DNA of 64,000 nucleotides from Nitrosomonas sp. JL21 (GTDB taxonomy: Bacteria > Pseudomonadota > Gammaproteobacteria > Burkholderiales > Nitrosomonadaceae): NCBI RefSeq assembly GCF_009833095.1, contig NZ_QRCB01000019.1:1-64000 (forward strand), given 5' to 3'. A program made the position numbers and the translations under genes. The notes beneath the pieces were generated by a model that did no database searches, was not told the origin of the DNA, and was given only the letters and a program-made list of their open reading frames with translations. Of this stretch, positions 59,786 to 64,000 are shown piece by piece. Position 1 is the stretch's first letter; each line of letters opens with the position of its first letter.

Positions 59786-59822
59786 CCCTTATTGTTGGTT
59801 TCTTCATGACGCGGAGAGTGTA

Positions 59823-61355
59823 ATGCAAGAGCATTTAATTATATTTGATACGACCTTACGAGATGGCGAGCAAAGTCCTGGCGCATCCATGACCAAAGAG
59901 GAAAAAGTTCGTATTGCGTGGCAGTTGGAACGCATGGGCGTCGATGTCATCGAGGCAGGATTTCCTGCGGCCTCGAATGGAGATTTTGAAGCTGTCAAAG
60001 CGGTTGCTGATTTAGTCAAGGAGAGTGTGGTCTGTGGTCTGGCACGTGCCATCGAAGCCGATATTCAGCGTACGGGCGAAGCTTTGAAAGGCGCACAATC
60101 AGCACGTATTCATACCTTCATCGCCACGTCGCCGATTCACATGAAGAACAAGCTGAGAATGTCACCCGATCAAGTGATTGCCCAGGCGGTGAAAGCGGTG
60201 AAATGGGCGAGCCAATACACGGATAATATTGAGTTCTCCCCGGAAGATGCAGGTCGATCGGAAATCGATTTTTTATGCCGTATTCTTGAGGCCGTCATCG
60301 AAGCTGGTGCCACGACATTAAATATCCCGGACACGGTGGGTTACACGATGCCTGATCAATTTGGCCAGTTGATCAAAACCCTGCGCGAACGTATTCCGAA
60401 TTCCGATAAGGCCGTGTTTTCAGTGCATTGTCATAATGATCTGGGGTTGGCGGTGGCCAATTCATTGGCGGCCGTGATGAATGGGGCACGGCAGGTTGAG
60501 TGCACCATCAACGGCCTCGGAGAAAGAGCTGGTAATGCGGCATTGGAGGAGATTGTGATGGCTGTGCGAACGCGCAAAGACTATTTTCCTTGCGATACCC
60601 GGATCGATACCACGCATATCGTGACTGCGAGCAAACTGGTTTCCGGAATTACCGGTTTTCCCGTGCAACCGAACAAAGCCATCGTAGGGGCCAATGCCTT
60701 CGCGCATGAATCGGGCATTCATCAGGATGGTGTACTGAAGCACCGGGAAACTTATGAAATCATGCGGGCGGAAGATGTCGGTTGGGGCGCAAATAAGCTG
60801 TTGCTGGGAAAACACTCCGGCCGGAATGCGTTTCGAAATCGGCTGATGGAATTAGGCATCGAACTGGAATCAGAAGAAATGCTGAATAATATTTTCATGC
60901 GCTTCAAGGAATTGGCAGATAAGAAACACGAGATTTTTGACGAAGATCTGCAGGCCTTGGTTTCCGATGAAGTGGTAATACTGCAAGAGTGTTTTCGATT
61001 GATATCACTGACCGTGCACTGTGAAACGGGTGAAATTCCTTATGCCCGCGTGGTGATTTCCGATAATGGCAATGAAATTTGCGCTGAATCACAAGGTAGC
61101 GGGCCGGTTGATGCCACGTTCCGAGCGATTGAAACGCTGTTATCAAGCGGCGCCGAGCTTCAGTTGTTTTCAGTGAATAACATTACCAGCGGAACCGATG
61201 CTCAAGGTGAAGTAACCGTTCGGTTACGCAAATCCGACCGTATCGTCAATGGACACGGTGCAGATACCGATATCGTGGTGGCCTCGGCCAAGGCATATCT
61301 GAGTGCATTGAATAAATTATGCAGTAAACTCGAACGAGCGCATCCGCAAGTTTGA
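59823..61355 (+). CDS. leuA: 2-Isopropylmalate synthase
   Basis: First committed step of leucine synthesis, 510 residues. The catalytic HMGL-like domain shows [14 protein letters not shown] (about 9-22) and the metal-binding [14 protein letters not shown] (HxH). The last 120 residues are the LeuA allosteric domain for leucine inhibition. GGAGAG precedes the ATG. The stop overlaps the next frame. Confidence 0.97.
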   Translation: MQEHLIIFDTTLRDGEQSPGASMTKEEKVRIAWQLERMGVDVIEAGFPAASNGDFEAVKAVADLVKESVVCGLARAIEADIQRTGEALKGAQSARIHTFIATSPIHMKNKLRMSPDQVIAQAVKAVKWASQYTDNIEFSPEDAGRSEIDFLCRILEAVIEAGATTLNIPDTVGYTMPDQFGQLIKTLRERIPNSDKAVFSVHCHNDLGLAVANSLAAVMNGARQVECTINGLGERAGNAALEEIVMAVRTRKDYFPCDTRIDTTHIVTASKLVSGITGFPVQPNKAIVGANAFAHESGIHQDGVLKHRETYEIMRAEDVGWGANKLLLGKHSGRNAFRNRLMELGIELESEEMLNNIFMRFKELADKKHEIFDEDLQALVSDEVVILQECFRLISLTVHCETGEIPYARVVISDNGNEICAESQGSGPVDATFRAIETLLSSGAELQLFSVNNITSGTDAQGEVTVRLRKSDRIVNGHGADTDIVVASAKAYLSALNKLCSKLERAHPQV

Positions 61356-61387
61356 TGGGCTCAATTTCGAAAATAGTGGGCAATGGA

Positions 61388-61870
61388 ATGATGAGGCAAG
61401 TTTTGATAGGTTTGATTTCTTCGGCAGTTTTATTGCTGAGTGTCCACGCGCAGGCGTTCCAATTCCGGGATACCACCGGTAAATTGCAGCAACTTGACGA
61501 TTATAAAGGCCGGTGGGTGCTGGTTAACTTTTGGGCAACTTGGTGTCCGCCGTGTCTTAAAGAAATTCCGGATTTGATTGCATTATATGAGAGCCGCAAA
61601 GATATCATGATCATTGGCGTGTCGATGGATGCCGATGACCCGAAAATAGTGCTCGATTTTGTTCAAAAGATGGGAATCACCTATCCGACAGTGCTGGGCA
61701 ATCGAAAGATTGCTTCACAACTGGATGAGATTTCGTTGCTGCCGAGTACTTATTTCTTTGATCCGGAGGGAAATCCGGCTGCGCGCCAGTTAGGGATAAT
61801 TTCCCGGGAAGAAATCGAACAATTCATTCAATCCAAGTCTGTTCCTAAAGTTAAGGATAAGCATCCTTAG
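61388..61870 (+). CDS. TlpA/ResA-like exported thioredoxin
   Basis: A periplasmic thioredoxin-fold protein of about 160 residues. It has an N-terminal signal (VLIGLISSAVLLLSVHAQA) and the active-site motif WCPPC in NFWATWCPPCLKE. Such proteins reduce disulfides, often in cytochrome c maturation. The frame opens at TTG 61352, overlapping leuA, but the ATG at 61388 places the signal at the N-terminus. Confidence 0.88.
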   Translation: MMRQVLIGLISSAVLLLSVHAQAFQFRDTTGKLQQLDDYKGRWVLVNFWATWCPPCLKEIPDLIALYESRKDIMIIGVSMDADDPKIVLDFVQKMGITYPTVLGNRKIASQLDEISLLPSTYFFDPEGNPAARQLGIISREEIEQFIQSKSVPKVKDKHP

Positions 61871-62004
61871 AGCATGAAGAATGCTCTGAGCAACTGCTCT
61901 GGTTTAGTCAGGCAATGTTGAAATCAGACGCAACATATTCATTCGGCATTCTTGAGCTGGATTGTCATTCCCATGGGTCATGCTGGTTGGAACTTTCTAG
62001 CTGT

Positions 62005-62607
62005 CTAGCTGGTTGGGGAAGATGGGTTATAGCGCCACGTCGTATGCCATTTATTGAATACCAATTGGGGATAGGTCGATTCACCAAGACTGCCGTTGTA
62101 ACGCCCCAGTGCACGAAAATAATTTCCCCCTTCCATATCAAGATAATGGCGCAAAATGGTGCATCCATAGCGCAGGTTCATGCGTAAATGAAAAAGATTG
62201 TGATCGTCCTGACCGATCGCCTCGATCCAGAACGGCATGATTTGCATATAGCCGCGCGCTCCTGCATGTGAAATGGCGTATTTCTTAAAACCGCTTTCGA
62301 CTTGGATGATGCTCAATACGAGCTGCGGGTCTAATCCTGCACGTCTGGCTTCATAGAATACTGTTCTCAGGAATTCTTCCCGTTCGAGCAGATCGGGTAT
62401 GAATTTTTCCAATCGACGGCCCATGACGACAAGCCAGGTAACGTTATCAGCCATTTGAGCATATTCTGAATAAGAGACTCCCTGATCGCTGGTTTCATGG
62501 GTAATAATCGTTCGAGTATGGGCTGCCAGTTGCTCGTAAGATAGGCTATTGGCGTATATCGAATGACTACACAGCAGCAGTATGATCGTGGAAATTAATT
62601 TGAACAT
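62005..62607 (-). CDS. Lytic transglycosylase, SLT domain
   Basis: A 200-residue periplasmic peptidoglycan lyase with a signal ([16 protein letters not shown]) and a C-terminal SLT domain. The catalytic glutamate is in [10 protein letters not shown] (about residue 113), followed by [12 protein letters not shown] and the [12 protein letters not shown] block. It overlaps the end of proS by 13 bases on the same strand, so they are probably co-transcribed. Confidence 0.9.
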   Translation of the reverse strand: MFKLISTIILLLCSHSIYANSLSYEQLAAHTRTIITHETSDQGVSYSEYAQMADNVTWLVVMGRRLEKFIPDLLEREEFLRTVFYEARRAGLDPQLVLSIIQVESGFKKYAISHAGARGYMQIMPFWIEAIGQDDHNLFHLRMNLRYGCTILRHYLDMEGGNYFRALGRYNGSLGESTYPQLVFNKWHTTWRYNPSSPTS

Positions 62608-64000
62608 AATCGCTCGGTTATAAATGAAAAAATTTTATCAATGGGAACATTCTGCGAGTCTTGATCGGTGCGACCTTGGTACTCGGCAATGGATTGCTTC
62701 AATCCTCGTTCTCCGATCACGATTCGATGTGGAATGCCGATCAGCTCCATATCCGCAAACATTACCCCCGGCCGTTCGTCCCGATCGTCCAGTAATACAT
62801 CGACATGAGCATCCAGGAATTGCTGATACAGTTTGTCCACCGTTTCTTTTACCGAATTACTTTTGTGTAAACCAATCGGTACGATCGCCAGTTCAAAAGG
62901 TGCCATTGTGGCTGGAAAAATAATGCCACGCTCGTCATGACTCTGTTCGATGGCGGCAGCTGCAATCCTTGAAATGCCTATGCCGTAGCACCCCATTTCC
63001 ATGTAGCGCATCTGCCCTGATTCATCCAAATAAGTGGCTTTCATTTGCTCAGAATATTTCGTCCGAAGCTGGAAAATATGGCCTACTTCAATGCCGCGGC
63101 AAATTTCCAACTTTCCCTTTCCATCGGGAGAAAGATCCTCAGCGACGACGTTGCGAATATCAAACACATGCTCGGGTGTTTTCAGATCCCGGTCAAAATT
63201 GACATTGGTGAAATGAAATCCCTCGTCATTGGCACCGCAGACGAAATTGCTCATATTGATCACTGCCTGATCGGCAATGATGCAGGTGTTCGCACCCACG
63301 GGGCCGATATATCCGGGCACTGTCCCAATTTCTCGTAGGATATCTCCTTCGCTGGCCATTTGAAATTCCGATAAGAAGGGTATTTTCCTGACTTTCAGCT
63401 CATTGAGCTGATGATCACCGCGCAGCAATAACAAGTACACAGTCTCGTTTGCTTTTACCGCCAGCGTTTTTACCGTTTTATGCAGTGGAATTTTTAAGAA
63501 TTCGGCAACCTCGGTACAGGTTTTCTGTTCTGGCGTCGAAATTTTTTGCATGTCACCCTCAGGTACTTCACGCTGCCGAGGTAATAACAATGAGCTGGCC
63601 AGTTCGATATTGGCGGCATAGTCGGAGTCAGGGCAAAAGGCGATGGCATCTTCGCCGGAATCTGCCAGAACATGGAATTCATGCGAGCCGCTTCCACCAA
63701 TTGCTCCGGTATCAGCCGCAACCGCCCGGAATTTCAGCCCCAATCGAGTGAAAATACGGCTATACGTCTCAAACATGCGTTGATAGGTTTGCAATAAGCT
63801 ATTTTCATCGGTATGAAAGGAATACGCATCTTTCATTAAAAATTCTCGTGCCCGCATAACGCCAAAACGAGGCCGTATTTCATCGCGGAATTTTGTCTGA
63901 ATTTGATAAAAGTTGAGCGGTAGTTGGCGGTAGCTCTTGATTTCTCGTCGTGCGATATCGGTGATTATTTCTTCATGAGTCGGGCCAAAACAGAAATCGT
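62595..64000 (-). CDS. proS: Prolyl-tRNA synthetase, 5' end outside the window
   Basis: Class II aminoacyl-tRNA synthetase. The frame continues to the window edge, reading [19 protein letters not shown] at the right side, which is near residue 100 of the normal protein of about 570. The editing (INS) domain lies in the middle of the visible part. Motif 3-like [17 protein letters not shown] and the anticodon-binding domain complete the C-terminus. The Met at 63857 is internal and not the start. Confidence 0.95.
   Translation of the reverse strand, partial: DFCFGPTHEEIITDIARREIKSYRQLPLNFYQIQTKFRDEIRPRFGVMRAREFLMKDAYSFHTDENSLLQTYQRMFETYSRIFTRLGLKFRAVAADTGAIGGSGSHEFHVLADSGEDAIAFCPDSDYAANIELASSLLLPRQREVPEGDMQKISTPEQKTCTEVAEFLKIPLHKTVKTLAVKANETVYLLLLRGDHQLNELKVRKIPFLSEFQMASEGDILREIGTVPGYIGPVGANTCIIADQAVINMSNFVCGANDEGFHFTNVNFDRDLKTPEHVFDIRNVVAEDLSPDGKGKLEICRGIEVGHIFQLRTKYSEQMKATYLDESGQMRYMEMGCYGIGISRIAAAAIEQSHDERGIIFPATMAPFELAIVPIGLHKSNSVKETVDKLYQQFLDAHVDVLLDDRDERPGVMFADMELIGIPHRIVIGERGLKQSIAEYQGRTDQDSQNVPIDKIFSFITERLCSN

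Larger units (their letters stand above)
59431..59822. other. 392-base region upstream of leuA
   Basis: No gene is seen. It holds three full and one partial copy of the heptamer TCTTTAG in tandem (59488-59514) and the long palindrome at 59765-59785. No leader peptide rich in leucine codons could be found, so classical attenuation is not supported. Confidence 0.6.

Overview
The window looks like chromosome of a betaproteobacterium close to Nitrosomonas (order Nitrosomonadales). I infer this from the family-level look of the proteins, the betaproteobacterial order ponA-pilMNOPQ and the layout of the core genes. No ammonia-oxidation gene lies in the window to prove it. I see no rRNA, tRNA, CRISPR array, prophage or insertion sequence.

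Layout. 1-21 holds the last codons of tuf. 93-14133 is the complete S10-spc-alpha ribosomal protein block: rpsJ to rpsQ, rplN to rpmJ including secY and infA, then rpsM, rpsK, rpsD, rpoA and rplQ. It is very AT-rich compared with later regions. 14362-16729 carries birA, coaX and engB. A three-hairpin RNA-like element (16794-16873) then precedes hemB. Convergent to hemB is the PBP1A gene, and divergent from that are the type IV pilus assembly genes pilMNOPQ (20525-25502). trmL and comF (minus) follow, then the tightly coupled biotin operon bioB-F-H-C-D (26828-31301), which lacks bioA.

31356-42372 is an accessory stretch. It holds small conserved proteins of unknown role, a DJ-1/PfpI-type protein, a DUF4177-like and a TM2-like protein, a solitary ATP-grasp protein with eroded motifs, an EAL-HDOD signalling protein, a CPBP-type membrane protein, an exported protein of unknown function, an APS-reductase-type CysH, a proline iminopeptidase and a patatin phospholipase. 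42425-46803 has a TerC-type membrane protein, a universal stress protein, a class II cyclic nucleotide phosphodiesterase-like hydrolase and a GAF-containing GspE/PilB-type ATPase. A toxin-antitoxin pair whose toxin gene is frameshifted follows (47010-47531). Then comes the major pilin gene (minus) with a recognisable sigma-54 promoter and a strong terminator.

48533-64000 returns to core metabolism: glnE (minus), a nitrilase-family amidase, tldD, the branched-chain amino acid genes ilvB-ilvN-ilvC, phospholipid genes psd and pssA, leuA, a TlpA-like thioredoxin, a lytic transglycosylase, and the 3' part of proS (minus), which runs off the right edge.

Functional links: pilMNOPQ, pilA and the GspE-type ATPase all belong to type IV pilus biology but lie in three places. 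birA and bioBFHCD cover biotin synthesis and attachment. ilvBNC plus leuA form a valine/leucine module interrupted by psd and pssA. The most interesting unexplained items are the hemB leader RNA, the ATP-grasp gene with a tiny upstream frame, several long perfect inverted repeats in intergenic DNA, and the broken toxin gene.
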